Source: Roseburia_C sp031555935
GTDB taxonomy: Bacteria > Bacillota > Clostridia > Lachnospirales > Lachnospiraceae
Direction of reading: 5' to 3'
Assembly: GCA_031555935.1 (NCBI GenBank)
Contig: JAVBTX010000028.1
Location: forward strand, 1 to 64,000
Length of the DNA stretch: 64,000 nt
In this document: in pieces, positions 44,001-53,529 of the stretch
Position numbering within the stretch: position 1 is the first letter of the stretch
How the letters are laid out: each line of letters begins with the position of its first letter
Position numbers and translations under genes: made by a program
The notes under the pieces: generated by a model
The model's database searches: none
What the model was told of the DNA's origin: nothing
Seen by the model: the letters and a program-made list of their open reading frames with translations, nothing else

Positions 44001-47000
44001 AGTTGAAAATAAACAAGTTGCAGTTAAGCATTGACGAAGCTGGTTTCTCATTAAAAACACTTGGAAATTCTTATGACAAAATCAAGTACAAAATGTCTCT
44101 GAAGGAAAAGTTCGGATTCTCAGCTTCCAAAAGTGATTATACTGATCTAAACTCCAATCTTGTCTCTCAGATGAAAAACATGGTCAAGCAGAACAATCTT
44201 GTCAAGCAACAACAAGCAAACGTCGAAAAGGGAAGTGAAGCCTGGAAGAAATATCAAGAACAAATTGATTCCAACAAACAATCCATACAATCATTGACCA
44301 TATCCATGATAGAAAATGCTGAGGCAGCTGCGAATCTCGCCAATCAAGCTGCAAAAAATAAAAATGAAAAAATTGATAAAAACAGCGCTATCACAGAACA
44401 GAAGCTAGGTCTAGCCGCAACTGCAAAAAAAAAGAACAATCTGTTAAATACCCAAATTAAAGATACAAATAAAAAATACACAAACCTAAACACTGCCTAT
44501 AGTAACAGTCAGGCTTCCGTAAACAGCACAAGTAAAAAAGCCGGCAAATTAAAAAAAGACAAACTATCAAAAGGGAATTTAATTCATTTCGAAAGCGTTC
44601 AAAAGCAGGTGAAATCCAAGAAAAAAGTATCGGCTGGAACATTATCCAAAATTGAAAAAGCAATGGAAAGTGCCAGTGGTGGAGAACTTAGCCAGCTGAC
44701 AAATTTATACAAATACAGTGTCAACTGGAACAAGCGATTAGAGGCCCGAACAGAAGCAAAATACAATTTGCAGCTCTATGCAATACAAGCCGAGGCTGAA
44801 AAAGCTGATTTAAGAGAACAAAAACTGCAAAACACATTAGCGGCTAATCAATCAACGTATGAGCTTAAAAGCACACGCACGGGAACCACCGCGGCAGAAA
44901 AAAACCAGACATTATCATCAAGTATAACGCAAATCCAGGATAACCGCACTGCTTATGCCAATAACACCACGAAAGCTACGGAGAATCGAGAAAAAGTCGG
45001 TACTACTGCATCCTCTGGATTAAGTGTCAAAAAGAATGCCGCGCAGAAATATAAGGATGCTGTAAAAAAGGCCAAAGACCTTATTAAAGCTGGTAAAAAA
45101 ATTGACGGAACAACACTAGCCACTCTGAAGGAGTATTGTAAACTTTATCTGAACGGAAATTATACCCTACACACAAATTGTACTAAGTATAATTCCGCCC
45201 TAGATGCTCAAATTACCGCCGAACAAGCAGAGGTACTATACAATGCCCAAAGCTACGGTGAAGAATATGCTGCCGAAAGAGCCAAAACCCAGAATACAGT
45301 CGATGAAAGAAACGCTAAAAACGAATTGTATGAGGCAACGAAAACTAATGCTACTACTGCAAACAGTAAGAACAGCCTAATCAAAAGCCAAATCAGCAAT
45401 CTGGACCTAAATCTCACTACCTACAAAACAGATTGGGGCAATGCCACCACAGCCTTGAATACCACCGCCAATACCGTAACCAATACGGCAACCAAAGGTA
45501 TGTCAACTGCACAATTAGACATTATGAATAGCATTAAGAACAATTATGTCAGCAAACGACTCACCATTCCAGACACTTGGTTAACAAAGGCCGGACAGGT
45601 TAGCAACGCATATCAGATGGCATGTTACAATTATAATGCCGCTCTTGCAAGTGCAGAAGCTGCTAAGCAAACATATGAAATGTATGAACAAACCTCAAAA
45701 ACAGAAAAGGCCAATTTCGCAGTAGAAAGTGTCGGTAATGTCCAAGCGGAGTATGAATCTAAGCTTAACACCAATCAAACGAAATCAAATAATTATCAAG
45801 CCCAATTGGACAAGCAAAGTGCCAGCGGTGTTAGTCAATCTAAAAGCCAATATAATGAACAGATTAAACAAAGTAAAGAGCGGCAAGACATACTCGAAAA
45901 AGAAAAAAAAGCTTTGCTAGAAACGCTTAAAGCCCAGAAGGATGCTGGTAACATAACAGAAGACCATCCTGAATACATACGCTTGCAAAATGACATTAGT
46001 GCATTGGATGCAGAAATCATCACTTGTGTGACCGATCAGATTTCATTTAATACCGCCATCGCTGAAATGGACCTAAGTAACTTCAAAGCCTTAATAAGCC
46101 TGTTAAATGTATTAGATTCTAAACTATCTGGACTAACATCCTTAGCTGAAGCGCATGGTAACAAAGTATCTGACTCCATCCTAAAGCAACAAATGGAATC
46201 CGCACAAACAAATCTGGAATTATTTCAGCAAAGTTTAAAGGCAAATGAAGATTTGATTCGTAACTACGCCGGAGTTGGCGGAAAATGGGAGCTTAATCTT
46301 GATAGCGAACAATTGTCACAATTTATTTCTCTATTAGAAAGCGGTGACGTTAACGCTGTTGACCAGTTCCTGAAACAAATTGGCAGTTCCTATGGGCAGT
46401 TGACCGGATTGCAAGACATAATGTCAGATATTGCTTCCGACTACTCTTCTATTTATGACAGCATGGTAAAACAGGAGCAAATCTATGATACTCTTTTGCA
46501 AAACCGCATCAGCATTTTAAACGATGTTTTAGATGCACTAAATAAAATAAATGACCAGAAGGAACGTGCAAACGCGTTAGATAAGGCTAAGTACAATCTG
46601 GAACGAGCAAGAAATCAGCGGACTAATCAAGTGCTTACACAGAACGGAATTGTCTATCAGGCAAATCTACAGGATGTAAAAAGCGCTGAGGAAGAATTGT
46701 CAAATGCCGAATTTACGGAATTGACTAACACAATCCAAGACGCAATTGATGCAATAGATGAACTAATTAAAACCAACAATGTGTATGATGATGACGGCAA
46801 TCTTTCCCAGTCTATGTTAGATATCTTTAAAATCGTAGAAAATGTGGACTCAACTTTTCTTAAAGCAATTGAACAAATATTAGCCGCTAATGGATATCAC
46901 ATTACCGACGTTAAAGGATTTAATACCGAAAATTGGGTCAGCAACGATGATGATTTTGTGCGCATCAGTGATACTGATTCAACCCAAACATTAACACCTC

Positions 47001-47209
47001 CAACAACAGTCTCAAATGATTTCCACTCAGCAAATTATCAGACGCCAAATTACAGCACCGCATCTCAAAATGCCAATCCCCCAACCACGTTACAATTCTA
47101 TGGTGATTTATCATTTCCGAATGTCAAGGATGGCAATGATGTCGAAACCTTCGTCAATGAATTAATGAACTTACCAACTTACAATATGCAATATTTAAAT
47201 AAAAAATAA
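41075..47209 (+). CDS. Giant tail tape measure protein (right tail, 2044 aa)
   Basis: 2044 residues with strong RBS (AAAGGAGGAG). The composition is Ala/Lys/Glu/Gln/Asn/Thr-rich with long coiled coils, an N-terminal hydrophobic stretch (about 88-125, VGVAILNSVMEAGMGMLIQF), a globular part (about 130-850), a coiled-coil and Ala-rich rod (about 860-1650) and a C-terminal region with further helices. It lacks obvious lysozyme or peptidase domains. Position, size and coil content identify it as a tape measure, though sequence signatures are weak. At about 0.15 nm per residue it would measure a tail of about 300 nm (inference). It is unrelated to the left cluster's tape measure. Confidence 0.82.
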   Translation: MSSKNNVKDLNIAINNMVKNIDSTIQTSSKIWLQYAEQITSSQQIISKVTQETNNLTQTLATLQANTQADLNTRTASNDAINATGKIASESAVGVAILNSVMEAGMGMLIQFLANGIFTAIDNYLHRSERIQEAAEAARDKIDELKSSFQTLSSSVSGVKNQYAELAQGVDQITGKNLTLSAEDYENFLSLGNQLADLFPSLTSHFDENGNSILNLTGDIDGIVGSLNDFVAVQQKIATKEMLDELPDIHEGYIDKANKYSKTTDDLERKKKAVEQIPDTYSITPNTYDNNQTDIILTFEGDEEINFEDVVEEFKESFSQKGTPLPLVSHDFDIDTGKFVIKVQDVTNEQIAAFDNLDNTINEHLEKINDDISYNNHIMEGETAKYNEYLSIWLADNDLYTNQSSDIQSAIQQQLFQSDWTALAKADNVNIENSEETYKWLEQKYLKGIDSLSDAEKLKFSELFNTDISAEEKVKLANELSSVFAENNIKIPFDFITDEQKSGSTQDTINKFNERNYGKENGFKSGDVDGLTEFFKNYSIDSEAEYKEWLKITEGIDSATMAMAEYKAQKAKDKKELTNIEKIASVHNLSTGLTPLANIYADVANGGDFDWSSILNNEAFINTFQSMGSSYTDFIETIANSPNDIASCQSAFDNLVTSYINSSGILDNVTEDTKAATIAQLEQMGVSNALSIVEDTLAAKAECLALQNQFASEQGYELANAELSEAIGFLNSTNASDLARQALAQYVLQKIAANANTINTSDDIDNVIALANAAGASAVAISKLESAKSILSQSNSSIAPPQWVVDNAKETISQIENGTFDYGINVIDSAKFKVPSRNTSSSPTDTAAQTKTETTQTFNFIETAVKRIESALDQVKSKAENTFLSLKSRADSYKKALETVTQEINLQNEAKNKYEERANSVGLEEEWKVKVQNGDVSIEDVKDDGLKQRIQNYQTWYEKSQECLKKIEELENNLTQLKINKLQLSIDEAGFSLKTLGNSYDKIKYKMSLKEKFGFSASKSDYTDLNSNLVSQMKNMVKQNNLVKQQQANVEKGSEAWKKYQEQIDSNKQSIQSLTISMIENAEAAANLANQAAKNKNEKIDKNSAITEQKLGLAATAKKKNNLLNTQIKDTNKKYTNLNTAYSNSQASVNSTSKKAGKLKKDKLSKGNLIHFESVQKQVKSKKKVSAGTLSKIEKAMESASGGELSQLTNLYKYSVNWNKRLEARTEAKYNLQLYAIQAEAEKADLREQKLQNTLAANQSTYELKSTRTGTTAAEKNQTLSSSITQIQDNRTAYANNTTKATENREKVGTTASSGLSVKKNAAQKYKDAVKKAKDLIKAGKKIDGTTLATLKEYCKLYLNGNYTLHTNCTKYNSALDAQITAEQAEVLYNAQSYGEEYAAERAKTQNTVDERNAKNELYEATKTNATTANSKNSLIKSQISNLDLNLTTYKTDWGNATTALNTTANTVTNTATKGMSTAQLDIMNSIKNNYVSKRLTIPDTWLTKAGQVSNAYQMACYNYNAALASAEAAKQTYEMYEQTSKTEKANFAVESVGNVQAEYESKLNTNQTKSNNYQAQLDKQSASGVSQSKSQYNEQIKQSKERQDILEKEKKALLETLKAQKDAGNITEDHPEYIRLQNDISALDAEIITCVTDQISFNTAIAEMDLSNFKALISLLNVLDSKLSGLTSLAEAHGNKVSDSILKQQMESAQTNLELFQQSLKANEDLIRNYAGVGGKWELNLDSEQLSQFISLLESGDVNAVDQFLKQIGSSYGQLTGLQDIMSDIASDYSSIYDSMVKQEQIYDTLLQNRISILNDVLDALNKINDQKERANALDKAKYNLERARNQRTNQVLTQNGIVYQANLQDVKSAEEELSNAEFTELTNTIQDAIDAIDELIKTNNVYDDDGNLSQSMLDIFKIVENVDSTFLKAIEQILAANGYHITDVKGFNTENWVSNDDDFVRISDTDSTQTLTPPTTVSNDFHSANYQTPNYSTASQNANPPTTLQFYGDLSFPNVKDGNDVETFVNELMNLPTYNMQYLNKK

Positions 47210-47214
47210 TTTGA

Positions 47215-47253
47215 AGAGGGCATCTCATGCCCTCTCCTTTTGGAAAAGGAGGG
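47215..47253 (+). promoter_or_regulatory. Tandem hairpins, the second covering the RBS of the next gene
   Basis: Hairpin 1: AGAGGGCAT-CTC-ATGCCCTCT (9 bp). Hairpin 2: CTCCTTTT-GG-AAAAGGAG, which buries the AAGGAGGG of the gene starting at 47259. They share two bases, so forming one weakens the other. Likely a translational or transcription-attenuation control between tape measure and fibre genes. Confidence 0.55.
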
Positions 47254-47258
47254 ATAAT

Positions 47259-48677
47259 TTGAATCTGAACGGACTATTCGAAGTAATATCTCAGACAATC
47301 AAAGACAGCTTTGATAAATATAAAGAAAACCTATCCGTTGACAAAACATATATTGGAACTGTAACCGAGATATTGGGTAATCAAAAATATAATATTTGGT
47401 ACAACGATGCCAATCGACAATTTACAACCATCAATGATATCCCACTCTCGATTGGAGATAAAGTTCATATTGTATACCCGCTTGGCGTTAGCAAAGATAT
47501 GTATATGGCCGAAGATATGGCTGCTTCCTCAGGTACTCCTGATATTGGTGTTAAAACTGTTGATGGACAAACTGGTGATATTATACTTACAAATAGATAT
47601 GCGAGCAAACAAGATGCAACGTCATCCTCCAGCGGTCTAATGTCCTCTGCCGACAAATCGAAGCTGGATGGTATTACTACCTATTCTTCCGGAAGCGGCA
47701 TCTCATTAAGCGGAACAGTTATAAATCACAGCAATTCTATTACAGCAGGAACAGCGCAAGGTGACGCATCAAAATCATTAGCGTTTGGTGGTACCTTTAC
47801 TGTTCCGTCTGTTACTTACGACGGGCAAGGACATATTACCGGAAAAGGCACAACGACAATGACGATGCCAACAAACCCGAATACAGATAAAAATGTTTAT
47901 CAGTCAGAGTCAACAACAAGTAATTACAGAGCATTGCTTTTGGGTATTAGTGAGGAAGCAAATTCAAGTGGTTTAGGTGCTACAAAAACAGGACAAACAT
48001 ATGTTACACCAAACATTTATGCAAAGCCAAGTACCGGTGAATTATATGCTACCGGCGGCTTCAAAGGTAATGCCGATACCTCAACAACATTAGCCACTCC
48101 AAGAACTGTAAGAACCAGTTTGGCAAGCACATCTACCGCTAGCTTTGACGGAAGTGCAAACATCACTCCAGGCGTAACCGGTACTTTACCACTTACCAAT
48201 GGTGGTACTGGAAATACAACGGGATTAGCCCAATCTGCTCTAAAATTAGCCAACTCAAGAAATATAAATGGTGTACCGTTTAATGGCACATCCGATATTA
48301 CTCTCCCGACAGCATCAAAAATAGTATGGAGTGGATATTCGAAATCCATCGCCAACCTAACGATACCCGATTCGATAAAGTACAACATTGGCGGCGTAGA
48401 CATGGCCACTTTAGCTATTAGCGGTATTATGAACACATATGGCGATAGCTTTACTGTATTTATTACACTTAGATGGGATGAGCAAAGTACATGGAGTGGC
48501 AGCACCGGAACGCTCAACTCAACGCAATACCTTACCGGATATGTTAATACTACTGCAACCACCTCCCCCACGCCGATACTGGTTTCTGTAACACATCTGT
48601 CAAATGGGACCGTTAATGTACAGTTTCAAATAACCAATAATCTAAACATGTACTTTGTTTCCATTTTGGCACTATAA
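47259..48677 (+). CDS. Baseplate/tail-fibre protein
   Basis: About 472 residues. The TTG at 47259 is chosen because AAGGAGGG lies 5 bases before it. An in-frame TTG at 47211 would read through hairpins. The N-terminus is an attachment domain (to about 90). The middle has fibre-type sequence (SSSGLMSSADKSKLDGI), followed by Gly/Thr-rich beta-helix-like segments (PLTNGGTGNTTGLAQSALKLA) of phage fibres. The end (about 360-472) is a compact tip domain. It is a likely receptor-binding or side-fibre protein. Confidence 0.72.
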   Translation: MNLNGLFEVISQTIKDSFDKYKENLSVDKTYIGTVTEILGNQKYNIWYNDANRQFTTINDIPLSIGDKVHIVYPLGVSKDMYMAEDMAASSGTPDIGVKTVDGQTGDIILTNRYASKQDATSSSSGLMSSADKSKLDGITTYSSGSGISLSGTVINHSNSITAGTAQGDASKSLAFGGTFTVPSVTYDGQGHITGKGTTTMTMPTNPNTDKNVYQSESTTSNYRALLLGISEEANSSGLGATKTGQTYVTPNIYAKPSTGELYATGGFKGNADTSTTLATPRTVRTSLASTSTASFDGSANITPGVTGTLPLTNGGTGNTTGLAQSALKLANSRNINGVPFNGTSDITLPTASKIVWSGYSKSIANLTIPDSIKYNIGGVDMATLAISGIMNTYGDSFTVFITLRWDEQSTWSGSTGTLNSTQYLTGYVNTTATTSPTPILVSVTHLSNGTVNVQFQITNNLNMYFVSILAL

Positions 48678-48692
48678 GGAGGATACTCTATA

Positions 48693-49925
48693 ATGATAAA
48701 ACTTCACTTAGATGAATTGACAAAAAAAGTATTAGGATATACGAATTATCCCATAGATACTGAATTGGATGACTATATCACCGAGGATAACTATTTGCTT
48801 GAAGATAGACCAAAGTTAAGTCAATTATTATCCACAAATGATGTGTACTTTATTGATGAAAAAATAGTGGTGAAAGACAAAGACCCGGAAGAATACCATA
48901 ATCAGCTACAAGCTTTACAGGACGAAATCGGAGTTCTAAAAACAAATCTGGACACTTCAAACCTTCTTTATACCATCTTAGACAGCGATGATTCCATATC
49001 CGATATGAAAGAAAAATACGCCAGTACAAATTCACAGATATCTCTTTTAGAACAAGCACAAGAACAATTAGTAAATAAACATCTGCAAGATACGAAGAAC
49101 TACTTCTATCAGCAAAATAAAACACTAGATGCGTCAAAACATAAATACTACAGCTCTATTTGTCTGCTCATCAAAGACGAAAACGAATATTTGATTGAAT
49201 GGATAACATGGCATTTGAATATTGGCATCGAGCACTTATATATCTATGATAATGATTCCCAAACCCCAGTTTCCGAAACTATCAAAGAATTACCCAAGGA
49301 GATGCAGAACAAAATCACGGTGATTGACTGGTCTGGCACCCATGAGCACATGCAGCATGATTGTTATTATCACTGTTTAAAAACATATGGCGAAGATTCT
49401 ACATGGATTGCCTTTTTAGACAGTGATGAATTTATCAGATTAACAGGTGATAATCCATCAGATATTAACACATTTTTGCATGACTATGAAGAATATGGTG
49501 CGCTTTACATGTGTTGGATTATGTATAATGCAAATGGCCAGAAGCAAAAAGAAAATCTACCGGTAAAAGAAAGATTCACCAAGATTGTTACCGACCATAA
49601 AGAGCTAGGCTTTGGCAAATTATTTGTCAAGCCAACCAGAGTCAAGAAAATGTTAGTCCATATGGCAATACTAAAAGTCGGAAGCGAAACTGTAAATGAG
49701 AATTTTGAAACTCAAATAGGCACTTTTCAGCGTAATATCAGCTACGACAAAATCGCTGTCGATCATTACTATACCAAGTCATACGAAGAATGGTGCAGCA
49801 AAATGTTAAGAGGTTCTTGTGACCCGAAGTATCATCGAAAATATGATGAATTTTTCAAATATAACCAGGACATGATGTCATTATATGATGAGAAATTCTT
49901 AAAAGAGCAGGGCTATGATGCCTAA
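48693..49925 (+). CDS. Tail-type N-terminus fused to a GT92-like glycosyltransferase
   Basis: 410 residues. Residues 1-150 are a phage-structural-like region with a coiled coil (EEYHNQLQALQDEIGVLKTN, ISLLEQAQEQLVNKH). Residues about 155-400 look like a GT92/GT2-type transferase: SICLLIKDENEYLIEWITWH, HLYIYDNDS, then the metal-binding WIAFLDSDEF near 240, and a His in AVDHYYTKSYEEW near 350. Such enzymes move a sugar from a nucleotide-sugar to protein or glycan. It lies between two fibre genes with AAGGAGG RBS, so it is probably made with the particle and may glycosylate it. Confidence 0.78.
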   Translation: MIKLHLDELTKKVLGYTNYPIDTELDDYITEDNYLLEDRPKLSQLLSTNDVYFIDEKIVVKDKDPEEYHNQLQALQDEIGVLKTNLDTSNLLYTILDSDDSISDMKEKYASTNSQISLLEQAQEQLVNKHLQDTKNYFYQQNKTLDASKHKYYSSICLLIKDENEYLIEWITWHLNIGIEHLYIYDNDSQTPVSETIKELPKEMQNKITVIDWSGTHEHMQHDCYYHCLKTYGEDSTWIAFLDSDEFIRLTGDNPSDINTFLHDYEEYGALYMCWIMYNANGQKQKENLPVKERFTKIVTDHKELGFGKLFVKPTRVKKMLVHMAILKVGSETVNENFETQIGTFQRNISYDKIAVDHYYTKSYEEWCSKMLRGSCDPKYHRKYDEFFKYNQDMMSLYDEKFLKEQGYDA

Positions 49926-49946
49926 GACAATAAGGAGGTGAGCTAA

Positions 49947-51023
49947 ATGGCAAAACCAATCGTACATAAAATTCCCATATTTGATGCTGAACAGGGATAC
50001 AAATTTAATTTTACCTATACGGACAGCCAAATATATGGGATATACATTATCATCACTGACACAACCACAAATGCTGTAACATACGAAAAAACAACCCTAT
50101 ATGGTAACGCATCCGCAGGTAAGGAATTTACTTATGAAGGGCTTATTCCGGCAAAGAATCTGTCTAATTTATCAAATGGATGCAGCTACACCATACAGGT
50201 TTCCGTATTGGATAAAAATCAAAAAGAATCCGTATTATCTGATCAAGTATTTCTTACCTGCTATTCCACTCCTATCTTTGAATTTATGAATCTAAACAAA
50301 GAGGGAGAGAATAAAATTTCTTCTGCCAGTTATATAGCAAATATCCGATATGAGCAGTCAGAAGGACAAGGATTAAAAACCTGCCGTTTCTATCTGTATG
50401 ACAGCACCCAGACAAATGTGATTCATACGAGTGATGCCGTATACTATTCAAACGGCGATACTGATATATCCTATACTTATAATTCACTGGAAAATGATAC
50501 AAAGTATTACATCCGTTGTATTGGCGAGACCGTTAATGACGTTATCGTAGATACCGCTCTTATCTGTATTCAGCCGCACTATGCTGTATCAAGTACATAC
50601 ACAACCTTAAATTTAACGAATAACCCTCACGGTGGTTACATTCAGATTGGTACAAACATTGTTTCCATCAGTGGTAAAACAAATGACCAGGTATCGATAA
50701 ATGATGGTATTGTATCTGCAATAGACGGCAGTGTTATTTATCAGGAAGGATTTATTGTAAATGGTGAAAGCACTTGGATACTCAAAGTAAAGAATCCAAT
50801 AAAAAACACCCGCATTGCATATCAGTCAAATGGTCTCCACGAGATTTCTTTATACTGCTATGACTATGAAGGACAAACATATTTCAAATTAACGGTAGAT
50901 AACGGATTGCTAAAATATGTTTTGTATTCCGAACGAATCATGCTGGAAGCAGATGAATTTGTGACCATCTACGCAAAACGAAAAAATAACCTATACCAAT
51001 TGGATTTGGTAAAAAAAGAATAA
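49947..51023 (+). CDS. Beta-rich tail protein with fibronectin-like modules
   Basis: 358 residues. It has two fibronectin-III-like segments (about 1-110 and 110-210) followed by a C-terminal beta-rich domain (about 210-358, GGYIQIGTNIVSISGKTND, YDYEGQTYFKLTVDNG) like carbohydrate-binding sandwich folds. It is likely a baseplate or fibre component. AAGGAGG precedes the ATG. No specific family is assigned. Confidence 0.55.
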   Translation: MAKPIVHKIPIFDAEQGYKFNFTYTDSQIYGIYIIITDTTTNAVTYEKTTLYGNASAGKEFTYEGLIPAKNLSNLSNGCSYTIQVSVLDKNQKESVLSDQVFLTCYSTPIFEFMNLNKEGENKISSASYIANIRYEQSEGQGLKTCRFYLYDSTQTNVIHTSDAVYYSNGDTDISYTYNSLENDTKYYIRCIGETVNDVIVDTALICIQPHYAVSSTYTTLNLTNNPHGGYIQIGTNIVSISGKTNDQVSINDGIVSAIDGSVIYQEGFIVNGESTWILKVKNPIKNTRIAYQSNGLHEISLYCYDYEGQTYFKLTVDNGLLKYVLYSERIMLEADEFVTIYAKRKNNLYQLDLVKKE

Positions 51024-51034
51024 GGAGGTAGAAT

Positions 51035-51949
51035 ATGAATATTCTTGGATGTACTTTTTTAGGAGCAGACTATTCCTACTCTCCTACTCCGACAAATGTT
51101 GAAGGCATTACAGAAATGAGAATTCAGCATGGAGAATATGATACTGTTGGAATAACCAAAGATTCAGATATGGTGGAACTATTCGATATTGATCCAATCT
51201 GGAATCATAATACAATCTTATTAGCAACTTATGATTCCAACATCAATGCTGGAAATCTTGATTTTACATTAGAGAACACCTCTGACATCATTATCAAGCG
51301 CCGTGAAAAAGGTACTTATAAATGGATTACCATTATGCATAAAGAAATCAAAAAAATTGAAGATTTCAATATCCTATTTTGGGATTACTTTTTCAAAAAC
51401 AATACGACCTATGAATATGCCTGTGTTGGTTTACAAAAAGGCGCACAAAGCGATTACAAAATTCATGAAATCAAAGGACAATTTATGGGACAGTTTATTT
51501 GTGATAAGGAGCATATATATGGAACACCTTTTGATATTGGCTCCTGCAATACATCACGCGTACACTATATGACCAAAAAGGAATCCTTATCTCACAAATA
51601 CCCATCTTCCTATACAAATTCAAACGCAAACTACGACACTGGCTCTGCCAGCGGATATTTCTTAAAACTTGATCCCGCAAACTGTACATTTTATCCTGAA
51701 GATTCCCTGGACTATCGAAAAGAAATAACAAATTTCTTATCAGACAACAAGCCAAAACTTCTGCGTCATGAAGACGGTCGCATGTGGCTAATTAACATTG
51801 ACGGCGAAATTACAGATAGTATGGATGGGCACTATCTACATCGAATTACAGACTTTAATTGGTATGAATCCGGAGATTATAACAGCGAGAAGGATTTATA
51901 TGATTCCGGCCTAAGCGATGTCCCAAGCAATTTCTGGAGTTCAAAATGA
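51035..51949 (+). CDS. Tail-tip component (right tail), unassigned
   Basis: 304 residues. It has a beta-rich N-terminal two-thirds (IKRREKGTYKWITIMHKE, YACVGLQKGAQSDYK) and an Asp/Tyr-rich C-terminal part (LLRHEDGRMWLINIDGEI). It overlaps the next gene by four bases (ATGA), and both are likely tip or hub proteins. It could be the Dit equivalent of the right tail (inference from order). Confidence 0.5.
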   Translation: MNILGCTFLGADYSYSPTPTNVEGITEMRIQHGEYDTVGITKDSDMVELFDIDPIWNHNTILLATYDSNINAGNLDFTLENTSDIIIKRREKGTYKWITIMHKEIKKIEDFNILFWDYFFKNNTTYEYACVGLQKGAQSDYKIHEIKGQFMGQFICDKEHIYGTPFDIGSCNTSRVHYMTKKESLSHKYPSSYTNSNANYDTGSASGYFLKLDPANCTFYPEDSLDYRKEITNFLSDNKPKLLRHEDGRMWLINIDGEITDSMDGHYLHRITDFNWYESGDYNSEKDLYDSGLSDVPSNFWSSK

Positions 51950-53520
51950 GTGTCACATTAGAAGATAAGCAGATTTCACTCTCTCGCTGGTTAGAATCTG
52001 CCTTAAAAATACAAATCTTGAATGATGATGAAACGGTTCTAGACGAATTAAATGGCTTCAATGATATGGGATCTATTACCACAGATGCATCAAGCTACAC
52101 GCGACGAACTTTTAGCTTTACCCTCTTTCCGACAGATCAGGACATAAATGTCGGTGAGCACAGTCGTGTTTGGATTAACAAACAAGCCAAGGTCTTACTT
52201 GGTCTGAAAACTCCACGCATGTCAGACTTTACTTGGTATGAATGTGGCGTTTTTATATTTAATGACACATCTTCCACCTATAATCAGGAGGACAATACCC
52301 TAACCGTTAACTGTAGTGACCGAATGGCACAATTGGACGGTACCACAAATGGAGAACTAGGTGCACTAAAAACAACCATTCCAGCCTATGATGAAGATGC
52401 AAACGGCAATCCAACACATTATTATACCATTCGTGATGCACTGCAAAATGTCATTACGCAATTAGGTAATGTGAAACGATATGTCATCGATGAAATCGGC
52501 GAATACTACGGCACTCCCTACAATCCCAACTACATAGCTTATCGAACCTCTCATCCCGAGTGGAATTACCTACCATATGATTTAGAATATTCGGCCGGTT
52601 CAAATGTCGGCAATATTTTGACCGAATTAATCGAGCTATATCCGAATTACGATGCCGCTTTTGATGAAAGTGGCGTTTTAAAAATTGGAATGATTCCAAG
52701 CTGTATCGAAGATGATATCATTTTGACAAACGATGATATCCAGGAGGTTCTAGTAAATGAATCCTGTAGTACCACTCTCTCATCTATCCGTAACGTAGTA
52801 CATGTATGGGGGCAGACCTTTGAGGTCGACTGGTATGCCGATACCTCAACCAATAGCAGCAATGTATATCATGCGGTGATTGACAAATATGATGGCTATT
52901 ATAACGGTGACCTCGTTGCCATTAAAGTTCCTTCGACCAACTCGGCAACGCAGAAAATTAATATCAATAAGCTTGGTGAAATTACAATCTACGATGAAGG
53001 CACTGACCGCCCGATTGACAAGGAAATCTTAACTCCTGCTGCCACCTATGTCTTTAAATATAATCGAGGTAGATTCTATCTTCAGGGACAGTGGCAGGCA
53101 CATGCATTATCTGTATTGGTGGATGGTACGGAATCAGAGAAATATTCTAAAAAATATTTCCAAGATAAATACCAGACCGAAACAGTCAGCATGAAGGAAA
53201 TTGCGGATTCTCCATACACCGTACAAAAAATCGGTGAACGGCTATCCACCAAATCCGGCGATGTATATGACAATATCTCGTCTGACAGTCTTGCTGTTAT
53301 CCGAGCTGATGATGATTTACGCAAGTTAGCCCGGTTAACAGATAACATAACGATTGAAGTCAGCACTTTAATGCCTTGGTTAAAGGAATATATGAAAGTG
53401 TCTTACCAAAAGAAAAATGAATCAGAAATAAAACAATATATCACGGACACGGTTACATTGAACTTATCAGAAGGAACCACCACCATCACAATGCATACCT
53501 TTTATCCGTTATATGAATAA
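51946..53520 (+). CDS. Tail hub/Tal-like protein (right tail)
   Basis: 524 residues. The N-terminal domain (EDKQISLSRWLESALKIQILN, FTLFPTDQDINVGEHSRVWI) resembles phage baseplate hub proteins (DUF5048-type as I recall). A repeated pattern of beta domains and a C-terminal segment (TITMHTFYPLYE) close the ring. No enzymatic motif is seen. It overlaps the preceding gene by ATGA. Order after tape measure and fibres is unusual: in the left cluster the hub follows the tape measure directly. Confidence 0.6.
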   Translation: MSVTLEDKQISLSRWLESALKIQILNDDETVLDELNGFNDMGSITTDASSYTRRTFSFTLFPTDQDINVGEHSRVWINKQAKVLLGLKTPRMSDFTWYECGVFIFNDTSSTYNQEDNTLTVNCSDRMAQLDGTTNGELGALKTTIPAYDEDANGNPTHYYTIRDALQNVITQLGNVKRYVIDEIGEYYGTPYNPNYIAYRTSHPEWNYLPYDLEYSAGSNVGNILTELIELYPNYDAAFDESGVLKIGMIPSCIEDDIILTNDDIQEVLVNESCSTTLSSIRNVVHVWGQTFEVDWYADTSTNSSNVYHAVIDKYDGYYNGDLVAIKVPSTNSATQKININKLGEITIYDEGTDRPIDKEILTPAATYVFKYNRGRFYLQGQWQAHALSVLVDGTESEKYSKKYFQDKYQTETVSMKEIADSPYTVQKIGERLSTKSGDVYDNISSDSLAVIRADDDLRKLARLTDNITIEVSTLMPWLKEYMKVSYQKKNESEIKQYITDTVTLNLSEGTTTITMHTFYPLYE

Positions 53521-53529
53521 GGAGGAACT

